From Ornithomonoglobus_A sp034090805 (GTDB lineage Bacteria > Bacillota > Clostridia > UBA1381), in the NCBI GenBank assembly GCA_034090805.1, contig JAXDRV010000116.1, positions 1 to 17,562 of the forward strand: DNA of 17,562 nucleotides. The letters run 5' to 3'. Position numbers and translations under genes: made by a program. Below are positions 1 to 6,442 of this stretch, one piece after another. Under the pieces are notes generated by a model. That model was given only the letters and a program-made list of their open reading frames with translations, was not told the origin of the DNA and made no database searches. Position 1 is the stretch's first letter. Every line of letters starts with the position of its first letter.

Positions 1-1
1 A

Positions 2-688
2 ATCCTGTTCAGTGCGGACGCATTCGGAAAATTCGGCGCTCTCGATACGGACGAGGATTGGGCGTGTGAGGCAAGACGCTATTACTTTAATATAGTAGGT
101 AAATACGGCGCTCAGGCTCAGGCACTGCTTAAAAAGGCTGCCGGTCTTGAGATAGATACGATTTGCCCGCTGCACGGACCGATTTTGAAGGAGAATCTCG
201 GATATTATATAGGACTTTACGACACATGGAGCTCATACCGTCCCGAAAGCGAGGGTATATTTATTGCGTATGCGTCAATCCACGGAAATACCGCCGGTGC
301 GGCAAAGCAGCTTAAGGAAATACTTGAGAAAAAGGGCGCAAAGAAAGTTGCGATTACGGATCTTAGCCGTGACGATATGGCGGAGGCAATTGAGGACGCA
401 TTCAGATATGAAAAGCTCGTTGTGGCTGCGTCTACATATGACGGCGGAGTGTTCCCGTGCATGGAGGATTTCCTGCTGCATCTTAAGGCTAAGAATTATC
501 AGAACAGAAAAGTGGCTATCATGGAAAACGGTTCATGGGGACCGATGGCCGCAAAGAAGATGCGTGAGCAGCTTGAACAGATGAAGAATGTTGAAATATG
601 CGAAAAGAGCGTAACTATAAAATCAACCGTAAAGCCGGAAACGGTAACGGCTATGGAGGAAATGGCAGACGCACTTTTGGCAATGTAA
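2..688 (+). CDS. Flavodiiron protein (A-type flavoprotein), C-terminal part, 5' end outside window
   Basis: The reading frame is open from base 2, so the gene starts upstream; 228 residues are visible. The first ~60 residues are the end of the metallo-beta-lactamase-like diiron domain: the SADAFGKFG segment carries a metal-ligand Asp region and CPLHGP carries the last His ligand. After a short linker comes a flavodoxin domain with the FMN phosphate-binding loop (AYASIHGNTAG) and an SxxGGG-equivalent loop (ASTYDGGVFPC). Flavodiiron proteins reduce O2 and/or NO in the cytoplasm of anaerobes, using electrons from rubredoxin or NADH:rubredoxin reductase. No rubredoxin domain is fused at the C-terminus, so a separate donor is expected. 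Substrate preference (O2 or NO) cannot be read from this fragment. It ends just before a bidirectional terminator. Confidence 0.93.
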   Translation: MLFSADAFGKFGALDTDEDWACEARRYYFNIVGKYGAQAQALLKKAAGLEIDTICPLHGPILKENLGYYIGLYDTWSSYRPESEGIFIAYASIHGNTAGAAKQLKEILEKKGAKKVAITDLSRDDMAEAIEDAFRYEKLVVAASTYDGGVFPCMEDFLLHLKAKNYQNRKVAIMENGSWGPMAAKKMREQLEQMKNVEICEKSVTIKSTVKPETVTAMEEMADALLAM

Positions 689-695
689 GCAAAGG

Positions 696-732
696 ACTGC
701 CGCACTGAAAAAAGTGCGGCAGTTTGGTTTTT
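696..732. terminator. Bidirectional rho-independent terminator
   Basis: The 11-bp perfect stem ACTGCCGCACT/AGTGCGGCAGT (696-706 and 713-723) has a 6-nt loop and is followed by TTGGTTTTT. It lies between the convergent flavodiiron gene and the minus-strand membrane-protein gene ending at 731, and probably serves both. Confidence 0.85.
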
Positions 733-1150
733 AATATTTTCTTTTCAGTATGGCGTATGTAATCCAGTAAATTATGAGAAATGCACATATTACGTATGTT
801 AGTATTCTCATCTCAGCATCGGCTCCGATAATACAAAGCACGATTAGCGAAACACACAAAAGCATAATAAATATCGAAAATGTAATGCTCCGTGCCTTGG
901 TGACGATCATGACAAATCTTTCGTCGTTTTCCGCTATTTCAAGCGTCCGCACCGCTTCATCGTTTTTGATAAGCCGCAGATGACGGATGATTTTGGCAAT
1001 GCCTATGACGCAGCACATCGTACCGAATGAGGATAATAACTCGCTGCTGTCATTTTTTACGATAAAGCTTGCCGCTGTAAGTACGGCTCCAATGATTGTA
1101 TAAACTATTGCAGTATACAGTCTTATGCGTAATTTTTTTCTGAAATCCAT
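731..1150 (-). CDS. Small four-helix membrane protein, partner of XRE regulator
   Basis: This 139-residue protein has a basic N-terminus and four likely membrane helices at about residues 11-31, 38-58, 88-110 and 114-135. A charged cytoplasmic segment (61-87) separates the two hairpins. There is no signal peptide, enzyme motif or named family that I recognise. The ATG start has an AAAGGAG site 8 nt upstream (1159-1165). The gene begins 21 nt after the stop of the small HTH regulator, so the two are almost certainly one operon. Pairs of a small Cro/C1-type regulator and a small membrane protein are common in Firmicutes, but the role of this one is unknown. A sensor for, or target of, the regulator is a guess. 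Confidence 0.8.
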   Translation of the reverse strand: MDFRKKLRIRLYTAIVYTIIGAVLTAASFIVKNDSSELLSSFGTMCCVIGIAKIIRHLRLIKNDEAVRTLEIAENDERFVMIVTKARSITFSIFIMLLCVSLIVLCIIGADAEMRILTYVICAFLIIYWITYAILKRKY

Positions 1151-1171
1151 GGTAAAATCTCCTTTCTCAAA

Positions 1172-1363
1172 TCAGTCAAAGATAAAAATATCCTCTATTG
1201 TGACCCCGAAAAACACCGCAAGCTTGTGAGCCAGGCCGAGAGAGGCAACGTATTTTCCGCCCTCAAGCGATATTATTGTCTGTCGTGTAACTCCGACCGC
1301 CTTGGCAAGCTCGTCTTGAGTAACCTTCTGCTGCCTTCGCAGCTCCCGTATTCTGTTTTCCAC
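1172..1363 (-). CDS. Small Cro/C1-type (XRE) HTH transcriptional regulator
   Basis: This 63-residue protein is a single helix-turn-helix domain (QDELAKAVGVTRQTIISLEGG is the HTH core, residues ~16-36) ending in the usual IEDIFIFD. I place the start at GTG 1363 because AAAGGAG (1372-1378) lies 8 nt before it. The product then matches the standard length of these stand-alone regulators. A longer open frame to 1531 exists, but its extra residues look non-coding. The gene sits first in an operon with the membrane protein at 731-1150. A TTGACA-17-TATAAT promoter lies ~400 nt upstream, with a palindrome just past the -10 that is a plausible self-operator. Targets are unknown. Confidence 0.9.
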   Translation of the reverse strand: MENRIRELRRQQKVTQDELAKAVGVTRQTIISLEGGKYVASLGLAHKLAVFFGVTIEDIFIFD

Positions 1364-1522
1364 TGCATCAGCTCCTTTCGGCAGTTTTTTGTGGTGGTTG
1401 GTTTGGTGCGGAATTTGAGATATTTCTGATTGCGGAGCAGCAGGAACACGTTGAAGCTTAATCAGCAATATCATAAATTCTTTCAAAAATATATTAGCTG
1501 ATTGTAAAATGTCGTTTTTTGC

Positions 1523-1542
1523 GGTACGCATAAATGCGTACC
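1523..1542. repeat. 9-bp perfect palindrome GGTACGCAT-AA-ATGCGTACC
   Basis: Perfect dyad with a 2-nt centre in the leader of the XRE regulator. It is better suited to being a DNA-binding site than an RNA hairpin because the loop is so short. A neighbouring imperfect dyad (GGAATGGA/TCCGTTCC, 1568-1587) lies 26 nt away. Confidence 0.55.
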
Positions 1543-1631
1543 CTGCATTTAAAATATAATATTGTATGGAATGGATTTATCCGTTCCGAAATATTGAATT
1601 TTACAATTGCCTAAAATATAATATATTGAAA

Positions 1632-1723
1632 GGATTTGAGAGTGTTTTTGAACTTATTAGTACGAGTTCCGAACGCAGTGAGGATGTCTGAGTACTAATA
1701 AGTTCAAAAATACTCTCAAATCC
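1632..1723. repeat. Near-perfect 32-bp-arm inverted repeat with 28-nt loop
   Basis: The arms at 1632-1663 and 1692-1723 are complementary over 32 bp with one G:U-type mismatch. The loop (1664-1691) contains TTCCGAACGCAGTGAGGA. This is far too long for a simple terminator and has no terminal T-tract. It resembles dispersed palindromic repeats of Clostridia genomes. In the minus-strand transcript it would form a very stable hairpin upstream of the regulator. Confidence 0.85.
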
Positions 1724-1743
1724 CGCACCAACCTCCAATCTCT

Positions 1744-1765
1744 AATGTAAAATTAACTTTACATT
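1744..1765. promoter_or_regulatory. Putative operator AATGTAAA-N6-TTTACATT
   Basis: An 8-bp perfect dyad with a 6-nt spacer starts immediately downstream of the -10 box of the XRE operon promoter, where bound repressor would block transcription. Related half-sites occur just upstream (TTTTACATTTT near 1804-1814) and in the leader (1501-1510, 1598-1607). Autoregulation by the XRE protein is the natural inference. Confidence 0.5.
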
Positions 1766-1769
1766 TTAT

Positions 1770-1798
1770 ATTATAACACCATCAGCATAAAATGTCAA
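1770..1798 (-). promoter_or_regulatory. Sigma-A promoter of the XRE-membrane operon
   Basis: On the minus strand TTGACA (1798-1793) is followed, after exactly 17 nt, by TATAAT (1775-1770), a full consensus. Start of transcription is expected near 1763. Confidence 0.85.
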
Positions 1799-1838
1799 GT
1801 ATATTTTACATTTTTTTTGACAACCATCAAAAGTACGC

Positions 1839-1865
1839 AAAAACCCCCCTCAAAACTGAGGGGGG
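1839..1865 (-). terminator. Rho-independent terminator of the pheST operon
   Basis: Read on the minus strand, the 9-bp stem CCCCCCTCA/TGAGGGGGG (arms 1844-1852 and 1857-1865) is followed by TTTTT. It begins 12 nt after the pheT stop. Confidence 0.9.
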
Positions 1866-1877
1866 AAGGGGGGAGTT

Positions 1878-4265
1878 TTACCGTAGCTGTGCATTTAGTT
1901 CGGTTTCGAGTTTTTTAAGGATTTTGTCGAATACTGTTTGCACCTCGTCGCCGGTCAGACTTCTGTCCGAGGCTCTGAATACTGCCGAGTATGCGACGCT
2001 CTTTTTGCCGTCAGGGATTTGCTCGCCCTCGTAAACGTCAAACAGCTTAATATCCTCAAGCAGCTTTCCGGCTGCTTTCTTTATAACACGCTCAATGTCG
2101 GCAACTGCTACAGATTTGTCGACAAGCATTGCCAAGTCACGTGTAACTGCCGGGAATTTCGGCAGCTGCTTATATTTAATGTCCGAATTGATCGCAAGCT
2201 TTACTGCGTCAAAGGCAAGCTCAGCCGTATAGCACGGAACGTCAATACCGTATTTTTTGCTTACGGACGGGTGAATTTCGCCGATAATTCCGAGCGAAAT
2301 TCCGTTTGCGGTAACCTTTGCGGTGCGTCCGGGGTGATAGGACGGTTCATCTGTAACGGCGCTGTATTCAACATTATTTATGTGAAGCTGCTCCAAAAGT
2401 GCCTCAACCGCTCCCTTGAGCGTGAAGAAGTCCTCGTTCTGACCGTACATTCCGAGAGTTATCACAACAGGCTCATCGGGCAGCTTTTCGCCGTCCTTCG
2501 GCAGGAATATTTTACCAAGTTCAAACAGCCTTGCCGACGGGTTTCTGTAGTTGTAGTTTCTCGAAAGAATGTCGAGCATACTTGCGATTGTTGTCGTTCT
2601 CATAACGGACGTATCCTCGCCGAGAGGATTTTTGATTTTCACAACGTTTCTGAACGGACTATCCGCAGGAAGATTGAGCTTGTCAAAGTTGGACGGGCTG
2701 ATGAACGTCATTGTGTAGATTTCGTTCATGCCCTGGGCGCACAGTAACTCGCCTATTCTGTCGCAAAGCTGCTGTTCGTCTGTTTTGCCGCCTCTTGTTG
2801 CCTCGCCGTTTAGGAGCGTTGTCGGGATTTTGTCGTAGCCGTAGAAGCGTGCAACCTCCTCGGCTATGTCCGCCTCGCCCTCAAGGTCGGGTCTGAACGA
2901 CGGGGGAGTCAGCGTCATGCTGTCTGTGTCGGCTTTGATTTCAAGTGCGTCAAAATATCTGAGCATTTCCTCAATGGGAACGTCCGTACCGAGGAAGCTG
3001 TTTATTTTTTCGGGTCTGAACGGCAGAGTGACAGGCTGCTTAACATTGCCCGTAACGTCAATCATGCCGCCGACAACCTCGCCGCAGCCAAGCTCCTCAA
3101 CAAGCTGACACGCTCTTTCAACGGCGGGGACGGTGTTGTTGTAATCGAGTCCCTTTTCGTATCTCGATGACGCCTCTGTTCTCAATCCCACTCTCTGAGC
3201 GGTGCGTCTTACGCTTGCGCCGTCAAAGGTGGCAGACTCAAATATAACCGTTGTTGTGTCATTTTTAACCTCGCTGTTAAAACCGCCCATAACTCCGGCG
3301 ATTGCAACGGCACGCTTGCCGTCTGCGATAACGAGGTCGTCCGAGGTGAGCGTTCTGTCCTGCTCGTCAAGTGTTTTTATAACCTCTCCGTCCTCGGCAC
3401 GGCGGACAATGATTTTGTTGTCCTCAAGGTCACGCAGGTCAAATGCGTGCATCGGCTGACCGTATTCGAGAAGCACGTAGTTCGTGATGTCGACGATATT
3501 GTTTATCGCACGGACTCCGCAGGCGTTCAGACGCTCACGCATCCATTTGGGAGAAGGACCGATTTTAACATTTTTAATCATTCTTGCGCAGTAGCGCAGG
3601 CACTTGTTCTTGTCCTCAACCTCAACGCTTATTGAATCGGAAATATTTTCGCTGTTTTCGGTGAATTTGATTTCCGGAATCGTGAATTTCCTGTCAAACG
3701 ACAGCGCCGACTCTCTTGCAAGACCGATAACCGAGAAGCAGTCGGGGCGGTTTGATGTAATCTCAAATTCAACAACATTTTCGTTCAGACCGAAAATATC
3801 CTTTATATCCGTGCCGATTTTTGTGTCCTCAGGCAGTATGAGTATGCCGTATTCCGGCTCGTATCCGAGAAGTCCCTCGCTTATGCCCAGCTCATCGTGG
3901 GAGCAGAGCATACCGTTTGAAACAACGCCTCTCAATTTGCCTTTTTTGATCTTAACTCCGCCGGGGAGCGTTGAACCGTTTAAGGCAACGGGTACGATTA
4001 TGCCTTCCTTTACGTTCGGTGCGCCGCACACTATCTGTAATTCTTCTCCCGTGCCTGCGTCAACGGTGCAGACGTGCAGGTGATCGCTGTCGGGGTGAGG
4101 CTCGCAGGTCAGTACCTTTCCGGCAACGACCTTGTCCAGCTCACCGCCGAGATATTCGACTCCTTCAACCTTGGAGCCTGTCATTGTAAGCCTGTCGGCG
4201 TATGCCTTGGGCGATATGTTGCTAATGTCCATGTAATCGGACAGCCAGCTCATTGGCAGCTTCAT
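1878..4265 (-). CDS. pheT: Phenylalanine--tRNA ligase beta subunit
   Basis: Full-length 795-residue beta chain of the cytoplasmic alpha2-beta2 PheRS, which charges tRNA-Phe. In order one sees: N-terminal domain (MKLPMSWLSDYMDI); EMAP/OB-type tRNA-binding domain (~40-150, PHPDSDHLHVCTVDAG); B3/B4 editing domain (~200-390, RYCARMI then INNIVDITNYVLLEYGQPMHAFD); B5 domain (~400-480); a catalytic-like core (MTFISPSNFDKL, NPLGEDTSVMRTT); and the C-terminal FDX-ACB anticodon-binding domain (~700-795, FPAVTRDLAMLVD). The start ATG has AAAGGA 8-13 nt upstream and lies 24 nt after the pheS stop, so the genes are co-transcribed under the T-box leader. Length and domains are normal for the long bacterial PheT type. 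Confidence 0.98.
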   Translation of the reverse strand: MKLPMSWLSDYMDISNISPKAYADRLTMTGSKVEGVEYLGGELDKVVAGKVLTCEPHPDSDHLHVCTVDAGTGEELQIVCGAPNVKEGIIVPVALNGSTLPGGVKIKKGKLRGVVSNGMLCSHDELGISEGLLGYEPEYGILILPEDTKIGTDIKDIFGLNENVVEFEITSNRPDCFSVIGLARESALSFDRKFTIPEIKFTENSENISDSISVEVEDKNKCLRYCARMIKNVKIGPSPKWMRERLNACGVRAINNIVDITNYVLLEYGQPMHAFDLRDLEDNKIIVRRAEDGEVIKTLDEQDRTLTSDDLVIADGKRAVAIAGVMGGFNSEVKNDTTTVIFESATFDGASVRRTAQRVGLRTEASSRYEKGLDYNNTVPAVERACQLVEELGCGEVVGGMIDVTGNVKQPVTLPFRPEKINSFLGTDVPIEEMLRYFDALEIKADTDSMTLTPPSFRPDLEGEADIAEEVARFYGYDKIPTTLLNGEATRGGKTDEQQLCDRIGELLCAQGMNEIYTMTFISPSNFDKLNLPADSPFRNVVKIKNPLGEDTSVMRTTTIASMLDILSRNYNYRNPSARLFELGKIFLPKDGEKLPDEPVVITLGMYGQNEDFFTLKGAVEALLEQLHINNVEYSAVTDEPSYHPGRTAKVTANGISLGIIGEIHPSVSKKYGIDVPCYTAELAFDAVKLAINSDIKYKQLPKFPAVTRDLAMLVDKSVAVADIERVIKKAAGKLLEDIKLFDVYEGEQIPDGKKSVAYSAVFRASDRSLTGDEVQTVFDKILKKLETELNAQLR

Positions 4266-4289
4266 TTATATCATTCCTTTCGATAGCTT

Positions 4290-5309
4290 TTAGAATTGCT
4301 TTAAAAATCTCAAATCATTTTCGGTGAACAGTCTGAGGTCATTGATGTCGTATTTTCTCATCGCTATTCTTTCAAGACCCAGGCCGAACGCAAAGCCGGA
4401 ATATACCTCCGGGTCTATCCCGCAGTTGGCAAGCACCTTGGGGTGAACCATGCCGCAGCCGAGGATTTCGATCCAACCCTCGCCCTTGCACACGCTGCAG
4501 CCCTCGCCGCCGCATACAAAACACGAAACGTCAACCTCCGCCGACGGCTCTGTGAACGGGAAGTGGTGCGGTCTGAAGCGTACCTTTGTGTCCTCGCCGT
4601 AAAGCGAATGGATAAATGTTTCAAGTGTTCCCTTTAAATCCGCCATCGTAACTCCCTTGTCAACGACAAGTCCCTCGATTTGGTGGAATACGGGCGAATG
4701 AGTTGCGTCTACGCTGTCGCTTCTGTAAACACGGCCGGGTGCGATAACTCTTATCGGCGGCTTTGTGTTTTCCATAACACGAATCTGCATAGGCGAGGTC
4801 TGCGTTCTCAAAACGACATCGTCGCTGATGTAGAACGTGTCCTGAGTATCTCTTGCCGGGTGATCTTTGGGAATGTTGAGCGCCTCGAAATTGTAGTAGT
4901 CAAGCTCAACCTCCGGGCCGTCAGCAATTTCAAAGCCCATTCCAATAAATGTGTCCTTGATTGTGTTCATAACCTGTGTAAGGGGGTGAAGTCTGCCTAT
5001 TTCCGGCTTTTTGCCGGGCATTGTAACGTCGACTACCTCCTTTGCAAGACGTGCCTCCTCAAGCTTTGCCGCAAGCTGCGACTTCTTTTCCTCGATTTCG
5101 CCCTCAAGCTTTGATCTTATCTCATTTGCGAGAGCACCTATAACGGGACGCTCCTCCGGTGAAAGCTTGCCCATGCCCTTTAAAACGGCGGTAAGCTCAC
5201 CTTTTTTGCCCAGATACTTAATGCGTATCTGCTCCAGTGCGTCCATGTCCTTCACGTCCGAAATGACGCTTTCGACAGCCGCTCTGATTTCCTCAAGCTT
5301 TTGCTTCAT
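4290..5309 (-). CDS. pheS: Phenylalanine--tRNA ligase alpha subunit
   Basis: Full-length, 339 residues. The N-terminal ~85 residues form the coiled-coil tRNA-binding arm (MKQKLEEIRAAVESVISDVK to LEGEIEEKKSQLAAKLEEAR). The class II catalytic domain follows: motif 1 region around HPLTQVMNTIKDTFIGMGFE, motif 2 FRPHHFPFTEPSAEVDV and motif 3 GFAFGLGLERIAMRKYDI. Two CxxC-type pairs (CFVCGGEGCSVC) lie in the insertion usual for bacterial PheS. The ATG is preceded by AAAAGGAG at 8 nt spacing (5318-5325). It is first in the pheST operon and is expressed through the Phe-specific T-box leader directly upstream. Confidence 0.98.
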   Translation of the reverse strand: MKQKLEEIRAAVESVISDVKDMDALEQIRIKYLGKKGELTAVLKGMGKLSPEERPVIGALANEIRSKLEGEIEEKKSQLAAKLEEARLAKEVVDVTMPGKKPEIGRLHPLTQVMNTIKDTFIGMGFEIADGPEVELDYYNFEALNIPKDHPARDTQDTFYISDDVVLRTQTSPMQIRVMENTKPPIRVIAPGRVYRSDSVDATHSPVFHQIEGLVVDKGVTMADLKGTLETFIHSLYGEDTKVRFRPHHFPFTEPSAEVDVSCFVCGGEGCSVCKGEGWIEILGCGMVHPKVLANCGIDPEVYSGFAFGLGLERIAMRKYDINDLRLFTENDLRFLKQF

Positions 5310-5334
5310 GTTCTCTTCTCCTTTTCAATGTAAT

Positions 5335-5367
5335 AAAAAGCGCTCCGTCCTCATTGGGACGAAGCGC
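5335..5367 (-). terminator. Regulated terminator of the T-box leader
   Basis: On the minus strand GCGCTTCGTCC/GGACGGAGCGC (arms 5367-5357 and 5350-5340) pairs over 11 bp with one wobble and a 6-nt loop, followed by TTTTTATT. It lies directly after the T-box sequence and before the pheS RBS, the standard position for the T-box-controlled terminator. Confidence 0.9.
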
Positions 5368-5600
5368 ACTGAAATACAAGCTCCGCGGTACCACCCGACT
5401 TCCGTTAAAATAACGGCACTCTGAAAATGTATAACGCCATTACACGTCGCAGACTACACACAACAAAGCTTCCCCTGCGCTGCTCCAAAACGAAATTTCA
5501 TCAAGACCCTCACCGCAGCGGCTCACAGCTCAATAACCCCTGCTCTCTTTAGGCGGAAAAATGACTACTTGATTTTTTCATCGCATTTATATTCAATTCA
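5335..5600 (-). ncRNA. T-box riboswitch, Phe-specific, leader of pheST
   Basis: The minus strand carries the T-box core GGGTGGTACCGCG (complement of 5384-5397), the AAAGAGAGCA element opening Stem I (near 5541-5552), a GCTGTGAGCC distal segment and a GGAGCAGC stem close. It ends in a terminator hairpin. The likely specifier codon is TTC (5494-5492) in AAATTTCG just before the right side of Stem I, which fits the downstream pheS/pheT genes. Uncharged tRNA-Phe would pair with the specifier and with the T-box bulge, favouring the antiterminator and read-through into pheS. The family identity is certain. The exact specifier register is inferred. Confidence 0.95.
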
Positions 5601-5605
5601 GCGGT

Positions 5606-5634
5606 ATTATATCATAATTTTTTCAAAATTGCAA
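5606..5634 (-). promoter_or_regulatory. Promoter of the pheST T-box leader
   Basis: On the minus strand TTGCAA (5634-5629), a 17-nt spacer and TATAAT (5611-5606). Transcription would start near 5599, just ahead of Stem I of the T-box. Confidence 0.75.
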
Positions 5635-5666
5635 TAGTTTTTTCGGAATTTGTTGTCATCAAACAA

Positions 5667-5999
5667 TTATTTCCGTAAATTATCCTTTAAGGTTTTTATT
5701 ATTTCGGAAATTATGCTTAATTCCTTTGGCGAGCAATCCTGTAATTCCTTTAAAATTATTTGGCTGAACGCCTTGTCCGAAGCTTCTAAGGTATCGCATA
5801 TTACAGCGTCCAATGAAACATTAAGCGCATTTGCTATGCTTACCGCAGCGGGCAGGCTAAGCTTGGTGTTTGCCGTTTCGATATGGCTTATATGCACGGG
5901 AGAAAGCTCGGCAAGCTCCGCTAACTGCTCCTGTGACAATCCCTGCCTGAGCCGCTCTGTTCGTATTCGTTTTCCGATGAGTTTGTAATCTATATCCAT
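5667..5999 (-). CDS. XRE-family HTH transcriptional regulator, 110 aa
   Basis: The N-terminal Cro/C1-type HTH domain spans residues ~8-65 (IGKRIRTERLRQGLSQEQLA, recognition helix around SPVHISHIETA). A ~45-residue helical tail follows (ASDKAFSQIILKELQDCSPKEL to LKDNLRK) that could dimerise or bind a partner. The start ATG at 5999 has GAGAGG 8 nt upstream. It is a lone gene upstream of, and in the same direction as, the pheST T-box promoter. The 124 nt separating it from the plus-strand fragment are AT-rich and include a TAGTC-N6-GACTA dyad (6069-6084) that might be its operator. Target genes are unknown. Confidence 0.9.
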   Translation of the reverse strand: MDIDYKLIGKRIRTERLRQGLSQEQLAELAELSPVHISHIETANTKLSLPAAVSIANALNVSLDAVICDTLEASDKAFSQIILKELQDCSPKELSIISEIIKTLKDNLRK

Positions 6000-6068
6000 A
6001 TTAACCTCTCGCTTTTTGTTTATTATTTATATTGTATAATCATTTTTGATGTGATAGAATATATTATG

Positions 6069-6084
6069 TAGTCTTTGTTGACTA
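6069..6084. promoter_or_regulatory. Small dyad TAGTC-N6-GACTA, possible operator
   Basis: Perfect 5-bp half sites spaced by 6 nt lie in the AT-rich gap upstream of the XRE gene at 5667-5999. Position suggests regulator binding, but a dyad this short could occur by chance. Confidence 0.25.
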
Positions 6085-6100
6085 TATAATATAAATATAA

Positions 6101-6322
6101 AGGAGTAAACAAGTTGTAGATTTGGTTAAGTACAAATTAAAATCACCGTCAACAGCAATATGGAAGGATTATACGGAAAATTATTTTATGATAAACGATA
6201 AAGGATACATAGTCGTTATGGGAGATTGTGAAGCGATGAACGGATTTGGCGGCTACGGCAGGGTTTCATATCTTTTTGAAATCCATGAAAGCGGAAAGAT
6301 TATGTATGAATTTGTATATTAA
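6101..6322 (+). pseudogene. Fragment of a lipoprotein-type C-terminal domain (LKSPSTA...MNGFGG)
   Basis: The open frame starts after a stop at 6098 and encodes ~73 residues with VKYKLKSPSTAIWKDY, then GYIVVMGDCEAMNGFGGYGR and YLFEIHE. This is the pattern of the short C-terminal domain found on many secreted proteins and lipoproteins of Firmicutes (LKxPSTAxF ... VxGxVDAxNxFGA ... F). No signal peptide or N-terminal part is present. The only usable start is TTG 6122, and the AGGAG at 6101-6105 lies 16 nt before it, too far for good initiation. I therefore read it as a truncated remnant. A small expressed 66-residue protein from TTG 6122 is possible but less likely. Confidence 0.5.
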
Positions 6323-6349
6323 TTGCTGCGGCATAACCGAATTTTACAA

Positions 6350-6378
6350 TTGACAAAACCGTATGTGCGTTGTATAAT
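6350..6378 (+). promoter_or_regulatory. Sigma-A promoter of the Mrp-type ATPase
   Basis: TTGACA (6350-6355), a 17-nt spacer and TATAAT (6373-6378), full consensus. It lies 65 nt upstream of the gene start. Confidence 0.88.
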
Positions 6379-6442
6379 TATAGCAAAAGGCGGTACATAT
6401 GCCGCCCGGATTTATTACTCACAACGGAAGGGAGCAAAGCTA

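Larger units (their letters stand above)
1403..1731. mobile_element. Possible MITE-like palindromic element in the XRE leader
   Basis: The segment 1403-1420 (TTGGTGCGGAATTTGAGA) recurs inverted at 1714-1731 with one mismatch, giving terminal inverted repeats around ~330 bp with no coding capacity. A third related copy (GGATTTGAGAG at 1632) forms the left arm of the inner hairpin. I see no clear target-site duplication, so the mobile origin is inference. It could equally be a structured leader. Confidence 0.3.
1364..1762 (-). other. Long 5' leader of the XRE-membrane operon, rich in inverted repeats
   Basis: About 400 nt between the consensus promoter and the regulator start contain no convincing gene. 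It holds a large hairpin (1632-1723) and two small hairpins (1523-1542, 1568-1587). It also has paired ATTGTAAAAT (1501-1510) and ATTTTACAAT (1598-1607), and an 18-nt segment (1403-1420) matching 17/18 in inverted orientation to 1714-1731. A promoter closer to the gene was not recognisable, so read-through of this whole leader is inferred. Confidence 0.5.

Noticed and set aside
1364..1531. N-terminal extension of the small XRE regulator
   Set aside because: GTG 1363 has an ideal RBS and gives the standard 63-residue domain; the extension overlaps repeats and looks non-coding.
1844..1876. G-rich/C-rich run considered as a quadruplex element
   Set aside because: It is explained by the 9-bp stem and T-tract of the pheST terminator; only two G-runs are present.
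1938..2747. 269-residue plus-strand open frame
   Set aside because: Antisense shadow of pheT, which has full domain structure on the other strand; no RBS and cysteine/arginine-rich nonsense-like composition.
6339..6352. 14-nt GAATTTTACAATTG also present at 1596-1609
   Set aside because: AT-rich, short, and the 6339 copy overlaps a -35 region; chance similarity is the simplest explanation.
6323..6442. N-terminal extension of the Mrp ATPase
   Set aside because: It would cover the TTGACA-TATAAT promoter and the RBS of the ATG at 6443.
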